From JAJPHT01 sp035526585 (GTDB taxonomy: Archaea; Thermoplasmatota; SW-10-69-26; JACQPN01; JAJPHT01): DNA of 42,306 nucleotides. The position numbers and the translations under genes were made by a program. The notes beneath the pieces were generated by a model. The model ran no database searches. It had not been told where the DNA came from and was given only the letters and a program-made list of their open reading frames with translations. Positions 22,652 to 31,431 of this stretch are shown in pieces; the first letter of the stretch is position 1, and each line of letters starts with the position of its first letter. Location of the stretch: assembly GCA_035526585.1 (NCBI GenBank), contig DATLCC010000072.1, positions 1 through 42,306 on the forward strand. Reading direction: 5' to 3'.

Positions 22652-23386
22652 ATGCAGATGACCACCGAAGCGCGCGCGTGGCTCGAGGCCACGGTGCGCC
22701 GCATCCTTGCCCGCCACCCGCTCGGCGACGCCGAGCGCGCGGGCATCACGTACGAGCTCATGAGCCACCTCCATGCCGCCGGAGAAGCGCGCGCGCTCGC
22801 CGCGGGCCGCAGCGAGGTCGCCCGCGAAGACCTCGAAGCGGGGCTTGCGGCCGCGGGCGGCGAGGACGGGCTCGCGACCGCGTTCGTGCAGCCGCTCGCG
22901 AAGCCCATCGAGCGCGTGCTCTTCTGGCGGCGCGCGGGCGCCTTCGCGATCGACGCCATCCTCGTCCTCATCGTGATCGGGTTCGTCCACGGCGCGATCA
23001 CCTTCGCGCTGACACCATTCTTCGACATGAGCGCGCCGATGGACGACGACGCGTCGTGGTGGGGGCTGATGCCGTGGGGATATCACCCCGCCGCGGGCGT
23101 CGCCGGGCAGTTCGTCGTCGCCGTCGCGAGCGGCCTCGTCCTCATCGGCTACTTCACGTGGCTGGAAGGGACCGACGGGCGCTCGCTGGGGAAGCGCGCG
23201 GTCGGCCTCCGCGTGATGCGCGCGGATGGCGCGCCGATGACGCTGCGCGAGGCGTTCCTGCGGAACCTCGTGAAGCTCTCGCCGCCGTTCCTGATCCTCG
23301 ACACGCTGATCATGCTGGTCGCGTTCCAGGAGGAGAAGCAGCGCGTGAGCGACCGCATCGCCGAGACCATCGTCGTGAGGGGCTGA
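22652..23386 (+). CDS. RDD-family membrane protein with HAAS-like N-terminus
   Basis: A 244-residue membrane protein. Residues 1-80 form a helical, charged domain resembling the HAAS/permease-prefix domains that accompany PadR regulators. Residues about 88-240 are an RDD domain: RRAGAFAIDAILV in the first helix, a second helix near 150-170, and the GKRAVGLRVM motif before the last helix. GAAGGAG lies 9 bases before ATG 22652, and only 4 bases separate it from padR. RDD proteins have been proposed as transporters; substrate unknown. Confidence 0.82.
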   Translation: MQMTTEARAWLEATVRRILARHPLGDAERAGITYELMSHLHAAGEARALAAGRSEVAREDLEAGLAAAGGEDGLATAFVQPLAKPIERVLFWRRAGAFAIDAILVLIVIGFVHGAITFALTPFFDMSAPMDDDASWWGLMPWGYHPAAGVAGQFVVAVASGLVLIGYFTWLEGTDGRSLGKRAVGLRVMRADGAPMTLREAFLRNLVKLSPPFLILDTLIMLVAFQEEKQRVSDRIAETIVVRG

Positions 23387-23390
23387 GACC

Positions 23391-24482
23391 ATGAGAATGC
23401 CCATCCTCGCGTGCGCGCTCCTTCTGCTCGCCGGTTGCGCGCAGCCCGCGGCAAGGGAGCCTGCGGCCGCGTCGGATCCCCCCATCGAGCTCGTCGCCGA
23501 GCGCCCCGGCACGGCGTTCGGCGCGATCGAGACGGGGCCGGCGGCCGCGCCGGACCTCGACGCGACGACGCAGGCCGCGCCTGAGCTCGTGCGCGGCGAG
23601 TGGTGGCGCATCCGGTTCCACTCGAGCTTCTTCGACGAGGCGCCCGAGTTCGTCCGAGTCGTCGCCAGTGTCGAGCCCGACGGCTACGTCGTCGGCATGC
23701 CGCACGAAGGCTGGTTCAAGGAGGCGATCGCGTACCACGCGCCCGCGTTCGGCGACGTCGGGCGCGATCTTTCCTACGAGCTCCACAACGTGCGCTTCGA
23801 GCCCCTGCGCTTCCCGCTCGTCGAGGGCGCGAGCTGGACCACGATGTTCGGGACGTCCGAGTTCGTCGCGACCGTCGAGAGCGCCGACCTGTGGACCGCG
23901 ACGGTGCGCTTCGATCCGCCAGCCTCCGATCCGGACCCGACGGACGCCGCGCTCGCGCTCCTGAGCCCCATCGACACGAGCGCCGGGATGCGCCTCACCT
24001 ACGACGCGCGCCAGCACGAGGTCGTGACGTTCGGATCGCTCGTCGGGACGTGGGAGGTCGTCGAGCACGGATACGGCTTCGAAGGCTGGGTGACCGTCCC
24101 GCGCGGGCTCCACACCGCGATCGACTACGGGCAGTTCCTACCGGCGACTCCAGGGGAGCCGATCGTCACGCGCACGCAAGCGATCGAGGGCGGCTTCAAC
24201 CGCCTCACGCTCCTCCATGGGATCTTCGCGCTCGGGCCGGGCGCCTACCGCATCACGGACACGGCGCCCAACGGGACGACGTTCGAGTCGGAGGTCGTCG
24301 GGAACGACGCCTTCACGGTCCGCTTCTACGAGGCGAGCGATCCCGATGGAGAGTGGACGCTCGAGGACGTCGTCGCGGGCCCGGGGGGCACGTACACGAT
24401 GGGGATGGCGTACCACCAGTACGACATCCATCTGCCCGAGGGGACCGTCCGCTCCGACCACAGCCACCCGGTCATCCGCTGA
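23391..24482 (+). CDS. Lipoprotein of unknown function in the PadR operon
   Basis: A 363-residue lipoprotein: lipobox LLAGC with Cys at residue 16, then a Pro/Ala-rich spacer and a beta-rich extracellular domain. No catalytic motif noticed. It ends with a His-containing stretch (YHQYDIHLPEG, DHSHPVIR). Starts 5 bases after the RDD gene, so cotranscribed. It may work with the RDD protein at the membrane; inference from position only. Convergent with the copper oxidase gene. Confidence 0.75.
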   Translation: MRMPILACALLLLAGCAQPAAREPAAASDPPIELVAERPGTAFGAIETGPAAAPDLDATTQAAPELVRGEWWRIRFHSSFFDEAPEFVRVVASVEPDGYVVGMPHEGWFKEAIAYHAPAFGDVGRDLSYELHNVRFEPLRFPLVEGASWTTMFGTSEFVATVESADLWTATVRFDPPASDPDPTDAALALLSPIDTSAGMRLTYDARQHEVVTFGSLVGTWEVVEHGYGFEGWVTVPRGLHTAIDYGQFLPATPGEPIVTRTQAIEGGFNRLTLLHGIFALGPGAYRITDTAPNGTTFESEVVGNDAFTVRFYEASDPDGEWTLEDVVAGPGGTYTMGMAYHQYDIHLPEGTVRSDHSHPVIR

Positions 24483-24496
24483 CGCGCAGCGCGGCC

Positions 24497-26188
24497 TCAG
24501 CCGAGCATCACGGTCTTCGCGACGCCCGGCACGAGCCCGTGCTCGCTCGACGTCCTCAGGAAGAGCATCCACGGCCCCGGCGTCGCGAGCTGCGCGTCCG
24601 CGGGCGCCTCGAACGTGAGCGTCGCGCCGCTCTGGGAGACGACGGGAAGCACGATCGCGCGCTGGCCGGGGTCGCTCGAATGCGTCTCCGCCATGTGGCG
24701 CACGAGGATCGCGTCCGTGATGCTTGCCGCGTCCGCCGAGTCGACGGTGAAGGTCTGGCCGTACGCGATGGAAGATGGCGCGCTCGTGATCGTGGGCTGC
24801 GCGACGCCCCAGTGGAGGTAGGGCGGCTCGAAGATCTCGAACTTCGTGTGCGGATCCTGCGCGGCCATGTTCACGTTGTCGCGCAGCGCCGTCCACGGCA
24901 CCGGGTTGGGCACGTGGCCGCCGACGAGCACGCGCGCGTCGGGCAGCAGGAGCGCCGTGCCGTGGTACTCGCGCGGGATCGTCATCGGCGCCTGCTCTGT
25001 CCACGAGCCGCTCGTGGGGTCGTACAGCTCCGCGGTCATGACGGCCGGGTCGGGCGAGCCGTACGTCATCACGTTGTCGTAGATGCCGCCGCCCACCGCG
25101 AGCACCTTGCCATCGGGAAGGAGGATGCCGCTCGACTGCCAGCGTGGCGTGTGGAGCGGCGCGGCAAGGGCGTGCGTCGGCGGGTCGACCGAGAGGTCCG
25201 TGAGCTCCGCCGTGTTGGTCGCGACGACGCTGCGCTGCAGCGTGCCCGCGAACGTGAGGATGCGCGCCGCGTAGCCATCGGCCGGGTCGAGCGGAAGCAT
25301 CACGTTGTTCGGGCTCTGGCGCGCTCCGAGGACCGAAGGGCCCAGGATGCGCCACGCGTCCGTCGCGGGGTCGTACGCCTGCGCGAGGTTCCACAGCGGC
25401 TCCTCGGGCCGCTCGCCGAACGGGCCCCAGAGGGTGCCGCCCGTCTCGTAGTAGAGCTGGCCTTTGAGGGGGCCCGAGGGCACGTCGAAGAGACGCGGGT
25501 AGAGCGGAAGGACGTTCGAGCCGCCCGGGACGACGTTCCACGCGTCGGCGCTGCTATCATACTGCTCCATCGACGCCTGATGCGTCGCGGGGTTCACGAG
25601 CTGGTGGATCCCGCTCGCCGCAAGGCCGCCCTCCGACGTCGTCATGACCGTCGGGTACCATCGGGGCACGTTCATGTCGCTCGCGTACGTCCACGAGTCG
25701 GTGCGCCAGTCGAAGATGCGCGCCTCGCTCGTGCCGTCGACGAAGCTCTGCCCGGGCTCCGTGACGACGGGGTGCCAGGAGGAGCCGCCCGCGGAGAGGA
25801 GGCGCCCGTCGGGAAGGAGCGTGTGGCCGCTGCAGAAGAGGTCGCTGCCGCCGGGCGTCGCGATGGTCGAGACGCTCGCCGCGTCGTAGGGGGGCGCGAG
25901 CACGCGCACCTCGCCGCCATACACGGTGGAAAGGAAGTAGATCTGGTCGCGCTCGCCGGCGACGTCGCCGCTCCAGTACAGCACGCGCTGGTCGGGGAGG
26001 AGCGCGACGTGCACCGCGGGGATCTGCCCTTCGAACGGCGCTTCCCACGCGCCCGCGACCGAGGCGGGCCCCGCGGCGACGAGCGTCGGGAGCGGCATCG
26101 CGTTGGGGGGCCCGACGGGCTCGCTGGGGAGGGCGAGCGCCGGCATGGCGACGAAGAGGACGATGAGCGCGAAGATCGGGCGGAGCGT
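24497..26188 (-). CDS. Secreted copper-radical oxidase (galactose/glyoxal oxidase-like)
   Basis: Kelch-repeat beta-propeller plus C-terminal DUF1929 domain, the architecture of AA5 oxidases, which oxidise alcohols or aldehydes to give H2O2. Expected active-site residues are all visible: Cys in DLFCSGH and Tyr in PRWYPT (the Cys-Tyr cofactor pair), Tyr-His in PREYHGT, and His in ETHSSDP. A signal peptide (LRPIFALIVLFVAMPALA) is encoded before the first ATG at 26146, but the frame has no canonical start there. GGGAGG at 26196-26201 lies 7 bases before an in-frame ACG at 26186-26188, which I take as the start (563 residues). Starting at 26146 would remove the signal peptide core. Confidence 0.85.
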   Translation of the reverse strand, partial: TLRPIFALIVLFVAMPALALPSEPVGPPNAMPLPTLVAAGPASVAGAWEAPFEGQIPAVHVALLPDQRVLYWSGDVAGERDQIYFLSTVYGGEVRVLAPPYDAASVSTIATPGGSDLFCSGHTLLPDGRLLSAGGSSWHPVVTEPGQSFVDGTSEARIFDWRTDSWTYASDMNVPRWYPTVMTTSEGGLAASGIHQLVNPATHQASMEQYDSSADAWNVVPGGSNVLPLYPRLFDVPSGPLKGQLYYETGGTLWGPFGERPEEPLWNLAQAYDPATDAWRILGPSVLGARQSPNNVMLPLDPADGYAARILTFAGTLQRSVVATNTAELTDLSVDPPTHALAAPLHTPRWQSSGILLPDGKVLAVGGGIYDNVMTYGSPDPAVMTAELYDPTSGSWTEQAPMTIPREYHGTALLLPDARVLVGGHVPNPVPWTALRDNVNMAAQDPHTKFEIFEPPYLHWGVAQPTITSAPSSIAYGQTFTVDSADAASITDAILVRHMAETHSSDPGQRAIVLPVVSQSGATLTFEAPADAQLATPGPWMLFLRTSSEHGLVPGVAKTVMLG

Positions 26189-26229
26189 GGGGATGCCTCC
26201 CGTTGCGTCGACGCGTCGGGGATGGTTTG

Positions 26230-26944
26230 GGTCTTTTGGCGAGGGTGGCTCTGCTTCGATCCGCGTCCGGTGCGTCCGCAGGGAGGAGGAGCAGGGGATC
26301 CGATCCGTCCACCGTCAGGACGAAGCGATACCGGGGCGCGAGCGTGTGGATCCGAACGAGGCACGTACCGTCGTCGGGAGCCACGGCCGTGTAAAGGAGC
26401 GCGCCGTTCGCACCGAATGCGCATTGGGTCTCGATCGGGGTGCCGTCCACGCGCAGGAAGTCCGCCTCGCAGACGACCCCCGACTGGAGTGCCAGGCGAA
26501 GCTCCGCGCCGCCCTCCGCGACGAACGCGAACGCATCCTCGTCGAAGGCCTGCATGGCGAAGGCGGTGTACGCGCGGCCCGGCTCGATGGGGACGGCGCC
26601 CTCGGGTCCAGCGGGCGCGTCCGCGCCGCTCCCCGCATCGCTCTGCGCGGGGTCCGCCGCTGCCGGCCCAGGCGTGAAGGCGAAGGATCGCAAGGAGAAC
26701 GCCGCGCCCGCGTCGTGCGGCCCGTCGAGGATGTCGCCGCGCCGGTCGGGGACGCGGGGATATCGTTCGCGCAGGAGCGTCCAGCTCGGGACATAGCCGT
26801 GGAGGAGGGCCTCGTTCGGGCAGCGCGCGACCCCGGCGCGTCGCGACCGCTGCCTGCGTCGTCGTCGAGTGGCGCCTGCCTCGGGAGCGCGAACCCCGAC
26901 AGGAGGGAAACGAGGACCGCGACCAGGATGGCGACGGTCCTCAC
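26230..26944 (-). pseudogene. Truncated, frameshifted copy of the CLCA-like peptidase
   Basis: A GTG at 26944 after GAGGAGG begins a signal peptide (RTVAILVAVLVSLLSG), but this frame then loses all similarity. A different frame contains RCPNEALLHGYVPSWTLL, SDAGSGADA and PRYRF, which align with RCPNEASLADYDPSWGRL, DDAGSGADA and PVYRF in the C-terminal half of the peptidase at 27014-28495. The catalytic HExxH part is absent and the C-terminal stop is lost, so the frame runs on into the oxidase gene. I read it as a tandem duplicate that suffered an internal deletion with a frame change. Less likely, the C-terminal domain is still made from an unseen start. Confidence 0.65.
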
Positions 26945-27013
26945 GGAATGCCTCCTCGATGGTCACGCGATCGGCTGGGGCAAGGAGGGTCGCTTGTCAC
27001 TCCGGGTACGCCT

Positions 27014-28495
27014 TCAGCCCGTGACCGGCGGCGCCGGCGCGTCCACGCCCACGCCGAAGCGGTAGACGGGGCTCGTGCCGGTCAGGAACTTCACGTACAT
27101 CGGGCGCCCGTCGGAGACCGCGTGGCGGAGCATCGTCGCGCCATCGAACGTGCAGCTCCCGGCGACGTTCGCGTAGTCCGCATCCTGGAGGACGAAGCAC
27201 ACCGTGCGCGGCGTCACGCCCACCTCGATCGCGGCGCCCGCTGCCGCGTCGAACACGAAGACGTCGGCGCCATCGAGCGGCGGCAGGAACGTCGCGGTGT
27301 ACTCGACGCCCGTGTCGATGGGCGTCGCCGTCCACGGGAAGCTCCCCGCATCGGCGCCGCTCCCGGCGTCGTCCTGGGGATCCTCGATCGAGGGGATCCC
27401 GACGCGCGAGACGGCGGGCGTCACCTCGAGCGTCGAGCGCACGTAGGCGCCGCCGTGACCGACGGGGCCCGCGTCGATGACCGTGCGCTCGGGGATCGCC
27501 GGGTAGCGCTCGCGCAGGCGGCCCCAGCTGGGATCGTAGTCGGCGAGGCTCGCCTCGTTCGGGCACCGGTTCACCGCGTCGTCGATCTCGCTCGCGGCGC
27601 GGTTGCCGCCCATCACGCTGAGCTCCTTCTCGGGATCCCAGCAGTCGGGCGAGGTCCCGGTGACGGAGCCGTACTCGTCGAGGAGGCCGAAGAGGTAGTG
27701 GCCGGTCTCATGCGCGAGCACGGTGCCGGTGTCGTCGCCCGTGCTCACGAGGCCGGCCTGGTGGTACCAGTTCATCCAGATGGCGCTCTGGCGCAGCGTG
27801 ACGCCGTCGAGGTTCGTGGACGCGGCGCCCACGGGGTCGGCGCCGAAGGTGAAGATCACGTCGTACGCCCACGCGCAGCCGGGCACGTTCGCGAGCACGC
27901 ACGTCGGCCAGCCCGCGTTGTGGCGCTCGTAGTCGCCGACGATCGTGATGATGCGGCCCGCGCGCACGTGGCCGTCCGTGTAGTCGTACACCTTCTCGGC
28001 GAAATCGTCGAGCGATCGCTCGAGGAAGATCATGCTCGACTGCTCGTTGGCGAGCACGAGATAGTTGAACGTGTAGGATGCGCCGTCGAACGCGTTCATC
28101 GCGTTCGCGAGCTTCATCGCGTGCGCGCCGCCCGCCGCGGCACCGCCCTCATGGAACGGCGTGAAGCAGAGGGAGCGGCCCACGGGGAGCGAGTCGATGA
28201 CGAAGACGTGGACCGTCCGGGGAACGTTCTCGCTGAGCGTGGTCACGCTTCCCGCGTCGACGCTGTAGCGCAGGCTCGCCCGCTCGAGCGTCGGCGTCTC
28301 CCACGTGACGACCGCCCGGAAGCCCGTCTTCAGCGCGGCATACTGGAGCGAGGGTAGCGCCGCATCGCCGCCGCCGCTCGTCGCCGTGACGGGCGCGCCG
28401 GTGCCGCACGTGGGGTCGGAGCCGAGGACGGCGCCCGCGAAGGACGGCATCGACAAGAGCGCGGCCATGCCGAGAACGAGCAGGCTGGACCTCAC
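27014..28495 (-). CDS. Secreted CLCA-like zinc metallopeptidase
   Basis: A 493-residue exported protein with GTG start 28495 and signal peptide RSSLLVLGMAALLSMPSFAGA. The zinc motif HETGHYLFGLLDEY (about residues 262-275) matches the HExxH-x3-G-x2-DE-Y signature of calcium-activated chloride channel (CLCA)-type metallohydrolases. The C-terminal part (after about 310) is a beta-rich domain with a DDAGSGADAG linker, probably for binding. It follows the truncated copy on the same strand. The open frame extends far upstream of 28495 but there it overlaps the thioesterase gene and is shadow. Confidence 0.85.
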   Translation of the reverse strand: MRSSLLVLGMAALLSMPSFAGAVLGSDPTCGTGAPVTATSGGGDAALPSLQYAALKTGFRAVVTWETPTLERASLRYSVDAGSVTTLSENVPRTVHVFVIDSLPVGRSLCFTPFHEGGAAAGGAHAMKLANAMNAFDGASYTFNYLVLANEQSSMIFLERSLDDFAEKVYDYTDGHVRAGRIITIVGDYERHNAGWPTCVLANVPGCAWAYDVIFTFGADPVGAASTNLDGVTLRQSAIWMNWYHQAGLVSTGDDTGTVLAHETGHYLFGLLDEYGSVTGTSPDCWDPEKELSVMGGNRAASEIDDAVNRCPNEASLADYDPSWGRLRERYPAIPERTVIDAGPVGHGGAYVRSTLEVTPAVSRVGIPSIEDPQDDAGSGADAGSFPWTATPIDTGVEYTATFLPPLDGADVFVFDAAAGAAIEVGVTPRTVCFVLQDADYANVAGSCTFDGATMLRHAVSDGRPMYVKFLTGTSPVYRFGVGVDAPAPPVTG

Positions 28496-28555
28496 GAAGA
28501 CTCCCAAGCCACCAGGGGCTTGACCTCTAGATGAAGATTCTTCCAGAAAGAGGGT

Positions 28556-29029
28556 GTGCTTCGGCGCGTGGAGTCGGTCCAGGACCAGCACGCGCCTCAC
28601 GGGATCTGTTTCGGCTGCGGGCCCGCGAACAAGCATGGCCTTCAGATCAAGTCCCGCTGGGAAGGGGACCTCTTCGTCGCGCGCTGGCGACCGCAGCCGC
28701 ACCACCAGGCGTTCCCGGGCGTGCTGAACGGCGGGATCTGCGGCGCGCTCCTCGACTGCCACAGCAACTGGTGCGCGGTGACGACGCTCCTCAAGGAGCG
28801 CGGGCTGAGCGAGGCGCCCTCCTGCGTCACGAGCGAGTTCAGCGTGAAGCTGAAGCGTCCCACGCCCGTCGACCAGGAGCTTCTCCTCAGCGCGCGGCCG
28901 GTGAAGGTCGATGGCGACGTGGTGACCGTCGACGCGGAGCTCCGAGTAGGCGAGAAGGTCACTGCCACCTGCCACGGCGTCTTCGTCGCCGTGAAGCCCG
29001 GCCATCCCGCCTACCACCGATGGTCGTAA
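28556..29029 (+). CDS. PaaI-like hotdog thioesterase
   Basis: A 157-residue single hotdog domain. N-terminal CFGCGPANKHGLQI, the helix segment FPGVLNGGICGALLDCHSNW (catalytic helix of PaaI-type acyl-CoA thioesterases), then VTSEFSVKLKRPTPV and LSARPVK. Cysteines in CFGC are common in this subgroup. GTG 28556 is used; a second in-frame GTG at 28568 is possible. Divergent from the peptidase gene across a 60-base gap. Substrate acyl-CoA unknown. Confidence 0.85.
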   Translation: MLRRVESVQDQHAPHGICFGCGPANKHGLQIKSRWEGDLFVARWRPQPHHQAFPGVLNGGICGALLDCHSNWCAVTTLLKERGLSEAPSCVTSEFSVKLKRPTPVDQELLLSARPVKVDGDVVTVDAELRVGEKVTATCHGVFVAVKPGHPAYHRWS

Positions 29030-29031
29030 GG

Positions 29032-29039
29032 CGTTAAAC
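29032..29039 (+). promoter_or_regulatory. TATA box of the saccharopine dehydrogenase-like gene
   Basis: GTTAAACC is centred about 27-28 bases before ATG 29064, predicting a leaderless transcript. Confidence 0.5.
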
Positions 29040-29063
29040 CCACGAGGCCGCATCCGCGCGCCG

Positions 29064-30077
29064 ATGGTCGAGGTCGCGGTGCTGGGCGCGTCGGGTCACA
29101 CGGGAAGCCGCGTCGTGGACGCGCTCAAGCGCCGGGGCGCCGACGTGCGCGCGCTCACCCGCAAGGACGCGGACGCTTCGCAGAAGGCGTCCGTCCGCCA
29201 GGCGATCCAAGGCGCCGACGCGGTGGTGAACCTCGCCGGTCCCTTCCTGCGCAACGGGCTCGCGCCGGTCGAAGCCGCGATCGAGGCGCGCGTCCCTTAC
29301 GTCGACACGACCGGCGAGCAGGCGTTCATGGCGCAGGTGCGCGAGCGCCTGCACGGCGCTGCGCAGGAGGCGCGGGTGCCGATCGTGAACGCGCTGGCCT
29401 TCGAGTACGCCTTCGGCGACCTCGCTGCGAAACGGCACTTCCCGAAGGGCGGCGACGCGCTCCACGTGCTCTATCGGCCGCGCTCCACCGCGCCCTCGGC
29501 GGGCACGAAGAAGAGCATGCTGCGCGTCTTCGCGGCGCCCACGCTCTCCTACGAGGAGGGCAAGCTGCGCTCCATCTCCTACGGGCGATATCAAAAGAGC
29601 TTCCCGACGGCGGAGGGCCCCAGAAGCGGCGCCGCGTTCGCCGGTGGAGAAGTGCTCACGGTGCCCCGGCACACGCCGTTCCGCACCGTCCGCACATACT
29701 ACCAGACGAAGCCATCGACCGCGCGCGCCGCCCGCGTGCTGGGCCCCCTCGCGCGCGTCGCCCTGCGCGGCCCGGTCCTGCGCTTCGCCGACAGGCGCGT
29801 GGACGCGAAGCACCAGCCGCCCGCGAACGCGAAGGCGCGCGGGGAGGTGCACCTTGTGGCCGAGCCCTCGGGAGAGCATATCGTGATCGAGACCCCTGAC
29901 CCCTATGTCGCCACCGCCGAGATCGCCGCCGAGGGCGCGCTCCGCCTCGTGGGCGCCGCGCGGGCGGGCGTCCTTGCGCCCGCCGAGGCGTTCGACGCGC
30001 AGGAGATGTTCGACGCCATGCGAAAAACGATGCCGGCGTTCCACGTCGAACGTTTTCCCTCTCTTTCGTCCAAATAG
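29064..30077 (+). CDS. Saccharopine dehydrogenase-like oxidoreductase
   Basis: A 337-residue Rossmann-fold protein. Residues 1-35 carry the dinucleotide-binding motif VAVLGASGHTGSRVV; AVVNLAGPF and VPYVDTTGE match the saccharopine dehydrogenase/trans-enoyl reductase-like family. The C-terminal half is an alpha-beta domain that would bind substrate. The family spans lysine metabolism and lipid-related reductases; the reaction here is unknown. ATG 29064 agrees with the TATA box at 29032. Independent promoter; the glutamate dehydrogenase gene follows after 46 bases with its own TATA box. Confidence 0.85.
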   Translation: MVEVAVLGASGHTGSRVVDALKRRGADVRALTRKDADASQKASVRQAIQGADAVVNLAGPFLRNGLAPVEAAIEARVPYVDTTGEQAFMAQVRERLHGAAQEARVPIVNALAFEYAFGDLAAKRHFPKGGDALHVLYRPRSTAPSAGTKKSMLRVFAAPTLSYEEGKLRSISYGRYQKSFPTAEGPRSGAAFAGGEVLTVPRHTPFRTVRTYYQTKPSTARAARVLGPLARVALRGPVLRFADRRVDAKHQPPANAKARGEVHLVAEPSGEHIVIETPDPYVATAEIAAEGALRLVGAARAGVLAPAEAFDAQEMFDAMRKTMPAFHVERFPSLSSK

Positions 30078-30084
30078 GTATATG
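30076..30084 (+). promoter_or_regulatory. TATA box of glutamate dehydrogenase
   Basis: AGGTATATG at the very end of the upstream gene predicts a transcript start near 30105 and a leader of about 20 bases. Confidence 0.55.
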
Positions 30085-30123
30085 CAGGGGGCCGGCTCCT
30101 CGCGGCCAACTTCGGTGCCTAAA

Positions 30124-31431
30124 ATGTCTCCCGACAGCGCGACGCACACTCCGAACCTAGGCCGCTCCGCCCCGACGCCCGAAGGCCAGGGGCCCCCGTC
30201 CCTCGCGGAGATGGCGCACCAGCAGTTCGTCCGCGCCGCCCACCACGTCGCGCTCGAGCCGTGGATCGTCGAGCACCTCTCGCACCCGATGCGCACGACC
30301 ATCGCGAGCGTCCCGGTGCGCATGGACAACAACGAGGTCAAGGTCTTCACCGCCTACCGCTGCCAGTACAGCAACGCGCTGGGCCCGACCAAGGGCGGCA
30401 TCCGCTATCACCAGGACGTGACACTCGACGAGGTCATCGCCCTCGCCGCGTGGATGAACTGGAAGTGCGCCATCGCCGGCCTCCCCTACGGCGGCGCGAA
30501 GGGCGGCATCGTCGTCGACCCCACCAAGATGAGCCCCGGCGAGCTCGAGCGCATGACGCGCCGCCTCACCGTCGAGTTCATCAACGTCTTCGGCCCCGAG
30601 ACCGACATCCCCGCGCCCGACGTCAACACGACGAGCGAGATGATGGGCTGGATCTACGACACGTACGCCATGATCAAGGGCGGCGCGACGGCCGGCGTCG
30701 TCACCGGCAAGCCCCTCGCGCTAGGCGGCTCGCTGGGCCGCACGGAGAGCACGGGGCGCGGCGTCGTCACGACGATCGAAGCGGCCGTCAAGCACAAGGG
30801 CAAGCAGATGCGCGACACGACCGCCGTCGTCCAAGGCTTCGGCAAGGTCGGCTACTACACGGCCAAATTCCTCCACGACAAGGGCAGCCGCGTCGTCGGC
30901 ATCAGCGACGTGTCCGGCGCGCTCTACAACAAGAACGGCATCGACGTCGAGGACCTCTTCGCCTACGCCCGCAAGAACAAGGGCAACATCGCCGGCTATC
31001 AAAAGGCGGAGAACGTCGACGACATCCTCACCCAGGAATGCGACATCCTCGCCCCCTGCGCGCTCGAGAACCAGATCACGAGCCGCAACGCCGCCAACAT
31101 CCGCGCGAGCATCGTCGCCGAAGGCGCGAACGGCCCGACGACCGTCAAGGCCGACGAGATCCTCCACAAGAACGGCGTCTTCCTCGTCCCCGACGTCGTC
31201 GCCAACTCCGGCGGCGTCGCCGTCTCCTACTTCGAATGGGTCCAGAACCAGAACCACTACTCCTGGACCGAGCAGGAGGTCAACGACCGCCTCGCCGTCA
31301 TCATGGAGCGCTCGTTCCGCAACACCGTGAAGATCGCCGAATCCAAGAGCGTGGACATGCGCACCGCCGCGTACGTGCTCGCCCTCGAGCGGTGCGGAGA
31401 AGCCGTGAAGGCGAGAGGACTCTTTCCGTAG
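30124..31431 (+). CDS. gdhA: Glutamate dehydrogenase
   Basis: Hexameric Glu/2-oxoglutarate dehydrogenase linking ammonium and carbon metabolism; 435 residues. Motifs: GPTKGGIRYH, the catalytic lysine in LPYGGAKGGI, PAPDVNT, GRTESTGRGV, and the cofactor-binding VVQGFGKVG followed by ISDVSG, whose Asp favours NAD. Start ATG 30124 (MSPDSATHTPN). The last residues AVKARGLFP match the usual end of the family (RG-[IL]-[YF]-P). These final codons and the TAG stop form the left arm of the first hairpin of a five-copy array that runs to 31855, so the coding end is embedded in an RNA structure. Confidence 0.96.
   Translation: MSPDSATHTPNLGRSAPTPEGQGPPSLAEMAHQQFVRAAHHVALEPWIVEHLSHPMRTTIASVPVRMDNNEVKVFTAYRCQYSNALGPTKGGIRYHQDVTLDEVIALAAWMNWKCAIAGLPYGGAKGGIVVDPTKMSPGELERMTRRLTVEFINVFGPETDIPAPDVNTTSEMMGWIYDTYAMIKGGATAGVVTGKPLALGGSLGRTESTGRGVVTTIEAAVKHKGKQMRDTTAVVQGFGKVGYYTAKFLHDKGSRVVGISDVSGALYNKNGIDVEDLFAYARKNKGNIAGYQKAENVDDILTQECDILAPCALENQITSRNAANIRASIVAEGANGPTTVKADEILHKNGVFLVPDVVANSGGVAVSYFEWVQNQNHYSWTEQEVNDRLAVIMERSFRNTVKIAESKSVDMRTAAYVLALERCGEAVKARGLFP

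Noticed and set aside
23600..26677. A 1025-residue open frame across the lipoprotein, oxidase and pseudogene
   Set aside because: Arg/His/Ala-rich shadow translation on the wrong frame or strand of three recognisable genes.
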